This document shows positions 34,425 to 42,846 of a DNA stretch of 64,000 bases, piece by piece (position 1 is the first letter of the stretch; the number at the start of each line of letters is the position of its first letter). The DNA comes from an uncultured Prevotella sp. (GTDB lineage: Bacteria; Bacteroidota; Bacteroidia; Bacteroidales; Bacteroidaceae). The notes under the pieces were generated by a model, which did not search any database, was not told the origin of the DNA, and saw only the letters and a list, made by a program, of their open reading frames with translations. The DNA is taken from positions 1-64,000 of the forward strand of contig CAMNPM010000004.1 of assembly GCA_946548065.1 (NCBI GenBank). Direction: 5' to 3'. Made by a program: the position numbers and the translations under genes.

Positions 34425-35612
34425 ATGAAGACAGCGATTATAGGTGGTGGAGCGGCTGGTTTTTTCTTGGCCGTCAACCTTAAGGAGATGCTACCGGAGA
34501 TGGAGGTCGACATTTTCGAGCGCAGCCAGCGTGTGCTGGCCAAAGTCGCCGTGAGTGGTGGCGGGCGATGCAACTGTACAAACTCATTTCGCAGCGTCAG
34601 GGATTTGTCTGCCGTCTATCCTCGTGGACATCGGCTGATGAAGCGCTTGTTCAATGTGTTCAGTCCTCAGAATGCTTACCGCTGGTTCGAGAGTCATGGC
34701 GTGGAGCTTGTCATACAGGACGACGAGTGTGTGTTTCCCCAGGCGCAGAGTTCGCAGGCTATCATAGATTGTTTCCTCTCTCTGGCACATCGTTACCATG
34801 TTCGTATCTTAAAGGGCAGGAAAGTGCAGTCCATGGCTGATGTATCCGACTATGATTTCGTGGCTGTTACTACTGGGGGGTCTCCCAGCGGGGCAGGACT
34901 GAGGTGGCTGTCTGACCTTGGGCATCATATAGAGTCGCCCGTGCCTTCGCTCTTCTCTCTGCGTATCGACGATTCTGGATTGTCATCTCTCCAGGGTATC
35001 GTGGTCAGCAATGCCATAGTTCATATTCCTGGCACGAAGTTGCGTGCTGCTGGGCCGTTGCTCATCACCCATTGGGGTGTCAGCGGCCCTGCCATATTGA
35101 AACTCTCCAGCTATGCAGCGCGTTATCTGGCAGTCAATGGCTACCAGGCCGCTTTGTCTGTTAACTGGGTAGCATTGAGTGAACAGGAAACCCAGACGGC
35201 ACTTTATGACATGATAGTACGGCAGCCGCAGAAGCAGCTCTCTACCTACAACCCCTTCGGACTGTCACAACGTCTGTGGACTATCCTCTTGCACAGGGCT
35301 TTAGAGCTACGCTCACAGCTACGCTGGGTGGATGTCGGCAAAAAGAACATCAACCGTTTGGTCAATGTCCTTGTTAACGATACCTGTCAGATTGCAGGCC
35401 GCGCACCTTTCCATGACGAATTCGTCACTTGTGGCGGGGTGTCGCTGAAATCCGTGAACCCTTCAACCTTGGAAAGCCGACAAGTGCCACATCTCTATTT
35501 TGCGGGCGAGGTGCTCGATGTGGATGGCATCACGGGAGGCTTTAATTTTCAGGCAGCCTGGACTACGGCTTACACCGTAGCCCGTGCCATCCAGTCTGCG
35601 GCTACTCTTTAG
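34425..35612 (+). CDS. NAD(P)/FAD-dependent oxidoreductase, HI0933/YhiN family
   Basis: 395 residues. AIIGGGAAGFFLAVNLKE is the FAD dinucleotide site; AVSGGGRCNCTNS and, at the end, FAGEVLDVDGITGGFNFQAAW are hallmarks of this family, often annotated aminoacetone oxidase or BaiN-like. The physiological reaction is not known. Cytoplasmic. Single gene with an excellent promoter placed so close that the mRNA should lack a leader. Its 3' end overlaps by 11 bp the convergent Fe-S reductase gene. Confidence 0.9.
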   Translation: MKTAIIGGGAAGFFLAVNLKEMLPEMEVDIFERSQRVLAKVAVSGGGRCNCTNSFRSVRDLSAVYPRGHRLMKRLFNVFSPQNAYRWFESHGVELVIQDDECVFPQAQSSQAIIDCFLSLAHRYHVRILKGRKVQSMADVSDYDFVAVTTGGSPSGAGLRWLSDLGHHIESPVPSLFSLRIDDSGLSSLQGIVVSNAIVHIPGTKLRAAGPLLITHWGVSGPAILKLSSYAARYLAVNGYQAALSVNWVALSEQETQTALYDMIVRQPQKQLSTYNPFGLSQRLWTILLHRALELRSQLRWVDVGKKNINRLVNVLVNDTCQIAGRAPFHDEFVTCGGVSLKSVNPSTLESRQVPHLYFAGEVLDVDGITGGFNFQAAWTTAYTVARAIQSAATL

Positions 35613-37005
35613 TGCGGCTCAGCGTGTTCTGGCGCAGTGCCTCCACGTAGTTGCTGATCTTATACAACTCCCTGGGGATGCGAATGCTCTGTGGGCAGTG
35701 GGGCGTACACTGTCCACATTGTATGCAGTGGTCGGCCTGTCGCAGCCGAGGAACCGAACGGTCCAGCCCGATGAGGTAATTGCGGCGCAGCGTCTTGTAG
35801 TTCTCGTCAGTACGGTCGGTAGGCAGCAAGCCCTCATTCTTGCACTTGTTATAATGTACGAAGATGGCAGGGATGTCAATGCCGTAGGGGCAAGGCATAC
35901 AGTACTTACAGTCGTTGCAGGGAATATTCTCCAGACCAACGATTCGCTCTGCAACCTGCTCGTCAAGGTAACGCATCTCCGACTTCTTAAGCGGAACCAG
36001 CGGACAATACGACAACAGGTTGTCCTTGAGATGCTCCATATAGGTCATGCCTGAGAGCACCGTGAGCACGCCCTCTGGTGTGCCGGCGTAGCGGAAAGCC
36101 CATGAGGCTACGCTGCGCTCCGGATTGCGTCGCTTCAGCTCAGTGGCCATAAACTGTGGCAGATTGGCCAGACGGCCGCCCAGCAGGGGCTCCATGATGA
36201 CAGCTGGAATGTTCAGCTTGTGCAGTTCGTCATACAGATAGCTGGCATCCACATTGCTGCTGTTAATTTCGTTGGCGAAACTCCAGTCCAGGTAGTTCAG
36301 CTCAATCTGCACGAAGTCCCAGTGGTACTTGTCGTGCATGGCCAGTATCTCGTCGAACACAGATTTCAGTCCGTGGAAAGAGAATCCGAGGTTGCGTATA
36401 CGACCGGCCTTGCGCTCCTCCATCAGGAAGTCCATCATTCCGTTGTCAACGTATCGGCGGTTGAACTCTTCCGTGCTGCCGCCAACAGCGTGCAGCAGGT
36501 AGTAGTCGATATAGTCTACCTGCAGTTGCTTCATCGAGTTCTTATACATGCCGATGCTGCCCTCGCGCGAATGGAAGGCGGGGTTGAAGTTCGACAGCTT
36601 GGTGGCGATGAAATATTCTGAGCGCTTGTGGCGGCTGAGGGCGATGCCTGTGCAGGCCTCCGACTTGCCCTGGCAGTAGACGGGCGATGTGTCGAAGTAG
36701 TTGACACCGTGTTCGATGGCATAGTCCACCTGTCGGTTGATCATCTCCTGGTCGTAGTCGTCTTGGTTCTCCGTCTTCGATGGCAGACGCATCATGCCAT
36801 AACCGAGCAGGGAAACCTTGTCACCCGACACAGGATTGGTACGGTAGGTCATCTTGCCTATGGGGGGCTCCACTTGTTTGGTGTATTCACTGACAGCCTT
36901 CGTCTCTGTCTTTGACTTGCAGCCGGTCATGACGGCAGCTGTAGCCACAGCTCCACCACCCAGCATTTTCAGGAACGAACGGCGTGATATATCGTGCTTG
37001 CTCAT
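35602..37005 (-). CDS. Tat-signal lipoprotein-like aldo/keto reductase with two C-terminal Fe-S clusters
   Basis: 467 residues. The N-terminus SRRSFLKMLGGG is a twin-arginine signal (Arg8-Arg9), followed by VMTGC, a lipobox-like Cys29. An aldo/keto reductase barrel follows (about 50-340; YGMMRLPSK, YFDTSPVYCQGKSE, YIDYYLLHAVGG), and then CNDCKYCMPCPYGIDIP and CIQCGQCTPHCPQSI, ligands for two [4Fe-4S] clusters. Such enzymes are usually cytoplasmic and nucleotide-dependent; a folded, cofactor-loaded, exported version would need another electron source. Last gene of the tatA-tatC-polyferredoxin operon, 25 bp after the polyferredoxin. Confidence 0.9.
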   Translation of the reverse strand: MSKHDISRRSFLKMLGGGAVATAAVMTGCKSKTETKAVSEYTKQVEPPIGKMTYRTNPVSGDKVSLLGYGMMRLPSKTENQDDYDQEMINRQVDYAIEHGVNYFDTSPVYCQGKSEACTGIALSRHKRSEYFIATKLSNFNPAFHSREGSIGMYKNSMKQLQVDYIDYYLLHAVGGSTEEFNRRYVDNGMMDFLMEERKAGRIRNLGFSFHGLKSVFDEILAMHDKYHWDFVQIELNYLDWSFANEINSSNVDASYLYDELHKLNIPAVIMEPLLGGRLANLPQFMATELKRRNPERSVASWAFRYAGTPEGVLTVLSGMTYMEHLKDNLLSYCPLVPLKKSEMRYLDEQVAERIVGLENIPCNDCKYCMPCPYGIDIPAIFVHYNKCKNEGLLPTDRTDENYKTLRRNYLIGLDRSVPRLRQADHCIQCGQCTPHCPQSIRIPRELYKISNYVEALRQNTLSRTKE

Positions 37006-37030
37006 AATGCTTAACTCTAAATTCTTAATT

Positions 37031-38527
37031 CTATATTTCTTTATGCACCTCGTGTCCTTCTACGTAGATGGCAGAGAACGGACGTGCGGGACACAGGTTT
37101 TCGCACGCGCCGCATCCTATGCATCGCGCCTCGTTGACGACAGGGATCATTGCCGACTCCTCGTCGTCGGGGTCAGAGAACACCATCTCGATGGCTCCCG
37201 TCGGACAGTGGCGTGCACAGTTGCCACACGACACACCGTCGGTCAGCGGGATGCAGTTTTTCTTGACCCATACCGCGTGACCTATCTGCGTCGAGGCTTT
37301 CACTTCTACTGCTATGGGCTTGATGGCTCCTGCCGGGCATACCTCCGAGCAGCGGTTGCACTCCGGGCGGCAATAGCCGCGCTCGTATGACATCACGGGC
37401 TGCATCAGGTGCCAGATGTCGTCAGAGGGTCGTAGCACCTGGTTGGGACATTCCGAGATACAGAGCTGGCATCCCGTGCAGCGGGTCTGCATGTTCTTCA
37501 TCGACATCGATCCGGGAGGCGACAGCGGTGTCTGTCGCTCCGGGGCTACCTTGTCTTCGATTTCAGCCAGTCCGCCATCCATTACCTTGTCTTTCTGCTG
37601 CGCCATAGCCGTGCCGGCCAGCAGTGCCGATGAGAGAAGGAATGAGCGGCGCGAGCTGTCTTTAGGCTCACTGGTCTCACTAGTTTTACTAGGATTACTA
37701 GTGCTATTAGCTTTCCTTGCGTAGCTCAGTGCGCCATGCTTGCAGCTCTCTATGCAGTCGCCGCATACCACACAGCGGGTGCTGTCTACCGTGTGCGTCT
37801 TGAAGTCGATGCACGAGGCCTTGCAGTTCTTGGTACACATCGAGCAGTTCTTGCACTTTGCTTCGTCGAAGCGAATCTTCAGCCATGAGAACTTGGCGAA
37901 AACCGATAGAATGGTGCCTACCGGGCAGATGGTGTTACACCAGGTGCGTCCGTTCCTCCAGGCCAGCACGGCCAGCAGCACCAGCGTGACGGCGGCAATG
38001 CCGAGCGAGATGCCCGAGCGCAGCCACACCTCTGAGTGGTAGAACGCATAACTGTCGTAGTGCTCGGCAATGCTGGCCAGCACGTTGTTGCCCGCCACGT
38101 AGACGGGCTGCAGCAGGTTGGTGGCTATGCGCCCGAAGGCAGAATAGGGAGCCAGCAGCTGCACCAACGAGCCGACACCCAGCACCAGGGCGATGAGAAA
38201 GGCGGTGAAGACTCCACAGTGCAATGCCGTCAGGGCCTTCGAGTACGTGTAGCGATTCTTCTTGGCCCGCTTGCCCAGCCATCCGAAGATGTCCTGCATG
38301 ATGCCCAGCGGGCAGATGACGGAGCAGTAGATGCGTCCGAAGACGAGCGTCAGCACTACGAGTGCCGCGATGACCACCACGTTGACGGCCAGCACAGCCT
38401 CCAATAGCTGTACTTTAGCCATCCATGCGAGGAAGGTGTGGGCGGTTCCCGTGAAGTCTAAGAAGAGCCATGTAATGCCTAAGATCATCACTGTAGCCAG
38501 AATGATTCTGATTTTCCTTAAAGTCAT
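37031..38527 (-). CDS. Membrane polyferredoxin (NapH-like) fused to a ferredoxin domain through an internal twin-arginine segment
   Basis: 498 residues. The first half has four or more membrane segments with the NapH-type motifs CSVICPLGIMQD and CNTICPVGT, then CKNCSMCTKNC and CVVCGDCIESC. A low-complexity linker (NSTSNPSKTSETSEP) encoded by 9-bp repeats leads to SSRRSFLLSSALLAGTAMAQ near residue 290, a twin-arginine signal-like segment inside the protein. The last 170 residues hold four more clusters (CTGCQLCISECP, CRPECNRCSEVCP, CGNCARHCP, CIGCGACENLCP). This suggests a Sec-inserted membrane part and a Tat-exported periplasmic part. It starts 7 bp after tatC. Confidence 0.88.
   Translation of the reverse strand: MTLRKIRIILATVMILGITWLFLDFTGTAHTFLAWMAKVQLLEAVLAVNVVVIAALVVLTLVFGRIYCSVICPLGIMQDIFGWLGKRAKKNRYTYSKALTALHCGVFTAFLIALVLGVGSLVQLLAPYSAFGRIATNLLQPVYVAGNNVLASIAEHYDSYAFYHSEVWLRSGISLGIAAVTLVLLAVLAWRNGRTWCNTICPVGTILSVFAKFSWLKIRFDEAKCKNCSMCTKNCKASCIDFKTHTVDSTRCVVCGDCIESCKHGALSYARKANSTSNPSKTSETSEPKDSSRRSFLLSSALLAGTAMAQQKDKVMDGGLAEIEDKVAPERQTPLSPPGSMSMKNMQTRCTGCQLCISECPNQVLRPSDDIWHLMQPVMSYERGYCRPECNRCSEVCPAGAIKPIAVEVKASTQIGHAVWVKKNCIPLTDGVSCGNCARHCPTGAIEMVFSDPDDEESAMIPVVNEARCIGCGACENLCPARPFSAIYVEGHEVHKEI
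37670..37714. repeat. 9-bp in-frame tandem repeat in the polyferredoxin linker
   Basis: Five units of the ACTAGnnnn type at 37670, 37679, 37688, 37697 and 37706. They encode the Ser/Thr-rich linker just before the internal twin-arginine motif. Confidence 0.82.
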
Positions 38528-38534
38528 AAAGTCG

Positions 38535-39284
38535 TTATTTGTTTCGTTTAGTCAATTTTACAATCCAGATGCTCAGTTCGTAGAGCAGATAAATAGGTAG
38601 GGCCACGATGAAGAGCGTAAAGACATCGGTCGTGGGAGTGATGATGGCGGCAACGATGAGTATTGCCACAACAGCATGGCGGCGGTATTCGCTCATCCAC
38701 TCGTCGGTCAGCAGTCCCATGCGGCCCATCAGCCCGCACACCACGGGCAGTTCGAAGACGATGCCCATCACCAGGCTCATGCCCAGCAGTGTGTCAATAT
38801 ACGATTGCAGTGTCAGCATGTTGGCTACATCGGGACTCACCTGATAGGTACCCAGGAAACGCACCGTCAGTGGGAACACTACGAAGTAGTTGACCAGTGT
38901 ACCCAGAAGAAACATTGCGTAGGCTGCCCCTACTATCCATACAGCATAGCGTTGCTCATTCTTGTAGAGAGCTGGCGACACAAAGCTGAACAGCTCGTAT
39001 AGGATATAGGGCGAAGCCACCAGCAGTCCGGCATACATGGCGGTACGCATGTGAATCATGAACTGCTCGGTCAGTCCAGTGTTCATCAGATGTAGCTTAA
39101 AAGGTGCTGCGTCCAGCAACCTATAGGTCAGAAAGTCACTGCTTCGTGGGGCCAGTACCACGCCGAACAGCTCGTCTTTCATCAAGAATGCTGCAACGGC
39201 GAACACCACTATAGCCGCAGCGATACGTATCAATACCGAACGCAATACGTCCAGATGGTCCCAGAATGTCTGTGGCTCATTCAT
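38535..39284 (-). CDS. tatC: Twin-arginine translocase subunit TatC
   Basis: 249 residues, six membrane segments. [20 protein letters not shown], the conserved [16 protein letters not shown] loop and the [20 protein letters not shown] block are family hallmarks. TatC recognises the twin-arginine signal and recruits TatA. Its start overlaps the end of tatA by 8 bp, and the polyferredoxin gene follows after 7 bp, so all are probably co-translated from one mRNA. Confidence 0.96.
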   Translation of the reverse strand: MNEPQTFWDHLDVLRSVLIRIAAAIVVFAVAAFLMKDELFGVVLAPRSSDFLTYRLLDAAPFKLHLMNTGLTEQFMIHMRTAMYAGLLVASPYILYELFSFVSPALYKNEQRYAVWIVGAAYAMFLLGTLVNYFVVFPLTVRFLGTYQVSPDVANMLTLQSYIDTLLGMSLVMGIVFELPVVCGLMGRMGLLTDEWMSEYRRHAVVAILIVAAIITPTTDVFTLFIVALPIYLLYELSIWIVKLTKRNK

Positions 39285-39471
39285 TCTTTACGGGCTTGTT
39301 CTTGGTCTCGTCTTCCGTTGTGTTGTCATCGTCTGTACCCTTCATGCCGTCCTTGAAGCTTTTCACACCCTTGCCAAGACCACTCATCAGTTCGGGAATC
39401 TTCTTGCCCCCAAACAGCAACAGCACAATCAGGGTAATGACGATAATCTCCTGCATTCCTATTCCAAACAT
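39277..39471 (-). CDS. tatA: Twin-arginine translocase subunit TatA
   Basis: 64 residues: an N-terminal membrane segment ([20 protein letters not shown]), the hinge and conserved FGGKKIPEL, an amphipathic helix ([15 protein letters not shown]) and a charged tail. No TatB gene is seen, so this would be a two-component TatAC system. First gene of the operon; promoter at 39508-39539. Confidence 0.95.
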   Translation of the reverse strand: MFGIGMQEIIVITLIVLLLFGGKKIPELMSGLGKGVKSFKDGMKGTDDDNTTEDETKNKPVKNE

Positions 39472-39507
39472 ATCCTTTGATTTTTGTTTCTAGTTCCTTT
39501 ATGGCAG

Positions 39508-39539
39508 CAAAGTTACGAAAAATCGTGTGATAAGCCAAA
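39508..39539 (-). promoter_or_regulatory. Promoter of the tatA-tatC-polyferredoxin-reductase operon
   Basis: TTTG (39536-39539), 20 bp, TAACTTTG (39508-39515) on the minus strand. Confidence 0.87.
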
Positions 39540-39633
39540 TTTCTTTGTGTTTTTTTGACGTGCAGTAACTTCTCTGGGTAAAAGTAGGTTCGATTTTGCC
39601 AAATAGACAATATATTTCTGGACTGCACACAAA

Positions 39634-39683
39634 AAATATTTCCCCTGCACTCGAAAAAGTTTTTGAGTGCAGGGGAAATATTT
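39634..39683 (-). terminator. Strong terminator of the Ser/Gly-rich protein gene
   Basis: A near-perfect inverted repeat of about 24 bp (core CCCCTGCACTC / GAGTGCAGGGG) with a minimal loop, followed on the minus strand by six Ts. Confidence 0.92.
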
Positions 39684-39705
39684 GCTGAGTATTATATTAC
39701 TTTCA

Positions 39706-40806
39706 TTATCTGCGTCCGCCGAAGGAACGTCCTCCGCCCATGCTCCGTCCACCACCGCTGTGGCCTCCTCCGCTGAAGCTTCCACCACCGCGTGTACCGC
39801 CTCCGCCAAAGCTTCCGCTGCTACCGAAGGACCGGCCTCCGCTGCCATAGGAGCTGCTGCGCCCACCTCCGCTGAAGCCTCCGCTGCTGTGGCTTCTGCC
39901 GCTAAAGCTTCCGCTGCCATAGGAGCTGCTGCGCCCGCCTCCACTGAAGCTTCCGCTGCTCTGGCTTCTGCCGCTAAAGCTTCCGCTGCCATAGGAGCTG
40001 CTGCGCCCGCCTCCGCTAAAGCTTCCGCTGCCATAAGAGCTGCTGCGCCCGCCTCCGTTGAAACTGCCGCTGCTGTGGCTTCTGCCGCTAAAGCTTCCGC
40101 TGCCGTAGTTGCCCGAGGTGCTGCCCGAGGGACGGCTACCGAAGGTGCGACCGCTGTTGTATGTGGTGCGACGTCCGCTGCTGCCTATGCCGGTTCGTCC
40201 GTGAACGGTGGTGCGGGTCGAGCTGATGCGGTAGCCGCCACCGTATGTGACGTGATGTCTGCTACTGTGGTGAACGCTGCGGAAGTCACCGCGGTTCCAA
40301 CGGTCGAGCATTCCGAAGTGGCTTCGTCCTACGGGACGGAAGTGTTCGCGACGGCTGTGGTACCATCCGCGTCCGCCAACGACATGCCAAGCGTGTCCGC
40401 CTCTGTAGCTGGCGTAGAACGCCGGGCGTCCGAAGTAGAAATAGTCGCGGTGTGGATAGCGGGCGTATACGGCAAAGTGCCAGTAGCCGGCATCCCAGTA
40501 GAGTGGGCGGTAGAAATAGGTGGCGGCACAGAAAGCCTGCCACTGCCAGTCGAGCAGGATATAGCTCATGTCGAGATTGCGACGCTCCCAATAGGTGGCG
40601 TAGACATCGTCGTAGCTGGTCACGCCCATCAGGTAGTCGAGGTTAATCTCGTAGGCAGCCTCATACTGCTCGTCGGTGAGATTAAGCTCATAGGCCATCT
40701 TGTCGGTCAGGAACAGAGCCTCGTTGCGAGCCTGCTCGTAGCTCATTGCCTTGCCCGTTGCTGCTATCGTCAGCAATGCTATCAGGGTCATCATCAACTT
40801 CTTCAT
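39706..40806 (-). CDS. Secreted protein with Ser/Gly/Arg-rich repeat tail
   Basis: 366 residues. Signal peptide MKKLMMTLIALLTIAATGKA. Residues 21-150 form a Tyr/Trp-rich domain (LTDEQYEAAYEINLDYLMG, WQAFCAATYFYRPLYWDAG) of unknown function. From about residue 200 to the end it is made of repeats such as SGSFSGRSHSS and GGGRSSSYG, finishing with FGGRR. The tail is basic and probably disordered; it could bind polysaccharide or cell wall, but that is speculation. The gene stands alone with a strong terminator; a possible -7 box TAATTTTG is at 40856-40863. The large opposite-strand frame is a shadow. Confidence 0.78.
   Translation of the reverse strand: MKKLMMTLIALLTIAATGKAMSYEQARNEALFLTDKMAYELNLTDEQYEAAYEINLDYLMGVTSYDDVYATYWERRNLDMSYILLDWQWQAFCAATYFYRPLYWDAGYWHFAVYARYPHRDYFYFGRPAFYASYRGGHAWHVVGGRGWYHSRREHFRPVGRSHFGMLDRWNRGDFRSVHHSSRHHVTYGGGYRISSTRTTVHGRTGIGSSGRRTTYNSGRTFGSRPSGSTSGNYGSGSFSGRSHSSGSFNGGGRSSSYGSGSFSGGGRSSSYGSGSFSGRSQSSGSFSGGGRSSSYGSGSFSGRSHSSGGFSGGGRSSSYGSGGRSFGSSGSFGGGGTRGGGSFSGGGHSGGGRSMGGGRSFGGRR
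39838..40105. repeat. Degenerate tandem repeats coding the Ser/Gly-rich tail
   Basis: Recurring blocks contain GCTGCCATAGGAGCTGCTGC and TCTGCCGCTAAAGCTTCC, repeated several times with small changes. The array is in frame. Confidence 0.8.
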
Positions 40807-40891
40807 TGTTTTTATCTTTTAAGCGTTATACATACTTTTTTATCTGTTCACGCTGCAAAATTACGAAGAATATGATGGAAAAGAAAAGGAA

Positions 40892-40914
40892 TTCCCCTAA
40901 ACCCAGTGGGGGAA
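40892..40914 (-). terminator. Possible weak terminator downstream of the Wzi/lipoprotein genes
   Basis: TTCCCC / GGGGAA, 6-bp stem with an 11-nt loop; a T-rich stretch follows on the minus strand. Weak. Confidence 0.35.
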
Positions 40915-40957
40915 ATCCCTATAGATGACAGATGAGAGATGTCTCACCTCTTGCTTC

Positions 40958-41347
40958 TTACCATTTAGTGAAGACCCATTGTCGGCCGTCCTTGCTCAGC
41001 AGCAGACGGTCGGAGTCGAGCTGGTCTATCTTCAGGCGGATGTCGGTGAAGGGCTTGAAGCCGAAGTCCTGTTCTATCAGCAAGGTGTCGGAGGGCAGGC
41101 TTTCGGTGGATACACACTGTATGAAGATACTGTCGCCCCGATGCTGGAAGTTGCCATATACGTTGCACTGGTCAACTATTTGCAGTCGTGTGACCGCTCC
41201 TGAGAAGCTGATATATTGGTCGTCGGCTCCGTTGAGTCGCCACTGTCCGAAGAGGTCGCCAGCCTCGCTCCCTTCCTGACAGGAAAATAGAAGCAGGAGG
41301 GAAGTGGCAAGAAGTAAGAGACGGGTATGTCTATAGAATTTTTCCAT
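40958..41347 (-). CDS. Small lipoprotein, lipocalin-like
   Basis: 129 residues. Signal sequence with lipobox (LLLLFSC, Cys23), then a small beta-rich domain beginning LFGQWRLNGADDQYISFSG, the usual opening of Bacteroidales lipocalin-like lipoproteins. Function unknown. Its 5' end overlaps by 17 bp the 3' end of the Wzi-like gene, so they are co-expressed; it may assist that outer-membrane protein or be a general envelope lipoprotein. Confidence 0.8.
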   Translation of the reverse strand: MEKFYRHTRLLLLATSLLLLFSCQEGSEAGDLFGQWRLNGADDQYISFSGAVTRLQIVDQCNVYGNFQHRGDSIFIQCVSTESLPSDTLLIEQDFGFKPFTDIRLKIDQLDSDRLLLSKDGRQWVFTKW

Positions 41348-42839
41348 GATAGCCTATTCTAAAGTTGAAAGTGGTACAATTGCCGAATGTGTTGCCTCGG
41401 TCGAAGGCGAAGGCAGCTGAGAACTGCCAGGGTCCAAGCTGATAGTTGCCCTGCAGGAGCGCGTCGAAAGAGTGGCTCTTTCGGGTGAGCGGATGCGTAT
41501 AGGTGCCCAGTCCCTCGCGGTAGGAGCCTTTGACAAGATAGGACAGCCGTGGGGTCAGCTCGCCGTTGACGGCCAGGTGCCAAGCGCGGACGCGGTTGTC
41601 GCGGAACGAGGTGTAGCCATCCTTATTATATATAGGTGAGGTGATGAACCCGATGCCGGGTGTCATACCGTAATGGGAATAGCCGTCGTAGAACCTGTGA
41701 TAGTAATAGTCGTCATTGCCCACAACCAGATCAGTAATCTGACTGCGAATGGGCTCTGGATAGTCACCGCTGTCCCAATGTAATGGTCCGCCCTGATTGG
41801 TGCTCTGGAAGTATTCGAACACGGCCCCGCGCACATACTGACGGCCAGGGGTCTTGTTGGAGTATTGCAATCCCCAAAGTCCGTCCCATCCGTTGCCTTT
41901 ACGCATACCAGACCCGTCTTCGAAAGGATTGTCGAGATAGGCTTGCACCTGGTGGTACTTGTTGATGTTCCAGCCAGCCTGGAAGGTGAGCACTCCCAGA
42001 TGGTTGCCGTAGACCCAGTCTTCCATTGCATTGTGCTCCTGGTATTTGCTGTCGCCCACAGGCAGGATGACTTTCCAGAAGGCTTTCAGGTTGGTGGGCT
42101 TGCTCTTGGCGGTCAGCACACCGTCGACATAGCTGTAGTTGGTGCCGCCAAACTGTGCCACATGCTCAATGCCGGCCGTCACAAAGAAACGCTTTGTGGG
42201 GTTAGAGCGGATGTAGAGGTGCTTCTGGTGATAGTAGATTCCGGTGGCATACTGTTGGTTGATGTGGTCGGCCTCGGTCTGATGGAACCTGTCCTCGCGA
42301 TAGCCGCTGTCCAAGTACTTGCCGTAGCCGAAGTCGACGTTAATCTGCACCCACCTCTTGGTGAAGGGAACGTCCCAGAACCCGTTGGTTCCAAAGTGTA
42401 CCTGAGGAACAGGCTTGGCATTGGTGCCTTTTACAAACGAGCCTACTGAGAGCAGGTTGTCGCGTATCACCTGAGGCTGCTCGCGACTGCCCACTTCGAG
42501 AAAGAAGTGCTTCCAGCTCAGGTTGACGTAGCATTGCTGCAGATACGCCTTGTGGTCGGCATGTACGGAGGCCAGGGCGTCGACGGCTCCCGACAGCTTC
42601 CAGTCCTTGCTGAAAGTATGCTCCACACGGACTGCTCCGCGCAGATAGGCGGTATTGGGTCGGGTGGCCAGCACGTGATGGCGGTTGGCCGTAAGCTGGT
42701 AGGCGGTGTAGTCGCCGCTGCCCACGCTGACCTCCGTGCCCAGGTCGTAGGTGATGTGCGTAGCCAAAGTGTCCTGAGCTTGTACAAGAGAAGGAAACTG
42801 CAAGAAGCAAGCGCAGAATAGGGTATATTTATAATTCAT
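41331..42839 (-). CDS. Capsule assembly Wzi family outer-membrane protein
   Basis: 502 residues from the ATG at 42839, which opens a signal peptide ending VQA-Q. The rest is a pattern of alternating beta-strands with many aromatic girdle residues (FFLEVGSREQPQVIRDNLLS, FTKRWVQINVDFGYGKYLDS, WHLAVNGELTPRLSYLVKGS) typical of the Bacteroidales branch of Wzi-type 18-strand barrels, ending in FRIGYHGKIL. Wzi binds exported polysaccharide at the cell surface. Follows the initiating sugar transferase gene by 7 bp, which supports a role in this polysaccharide locus. Confidence 0.85.
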   Translation of the reverse strand: MNYKYTLFCACFLQFPSLVQAQDTLATHITYDLGTEVSVGSGDYTAYQLTANRHHVLATRPNTAYLRGAVRVEHTFSKDWKLSGAVDALASVHADHKAYLQQCYVNLSWKHFFLEVGSREQPQVIRDNLLSVGSFVKGTNAKPVPQVHFGTNGFWDVPFTKRWVQINVDFGYGKYLDSGYREDRFHQTEADHINQQYATGIYYHQKHLYIRSNPTKRFFVTAGIEHVAQFGGTNYSYVDGVLTAKSKPTNLKAFWKVILPVGDSKYQEHNAMEDWVYGNHLGVLTFQAGWNINKYHQVQAYLDNPFEDGSGMRKGNGWDGLWGLQYSNKTPGRQYVRGAVFEYFQSTNQGGPLHWDSGDYPEPIRSQITDLVVGNDDYYYHRFYDGYSHYGMTPGIGFITSPIYNKDGYTSFRDNRVRAWHLAVNGELTPRLSYLVKGSYREGLGTYTHPLTRKSHSFDALLQGNYQLGPWQFSAAFAFDRGNTFGNCTTFNFRIGYHGKIL

Positions 42840-42846
42840 ACTGGAA

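Noticed and set aside
39667..40875. Ala/Ser-rich open frame opposite the Ser/Gly-rich secreted protein
   Set aside because: Composition follows from the repeats on the real strand; the minus-strand frame has a signal peptide and terminator.
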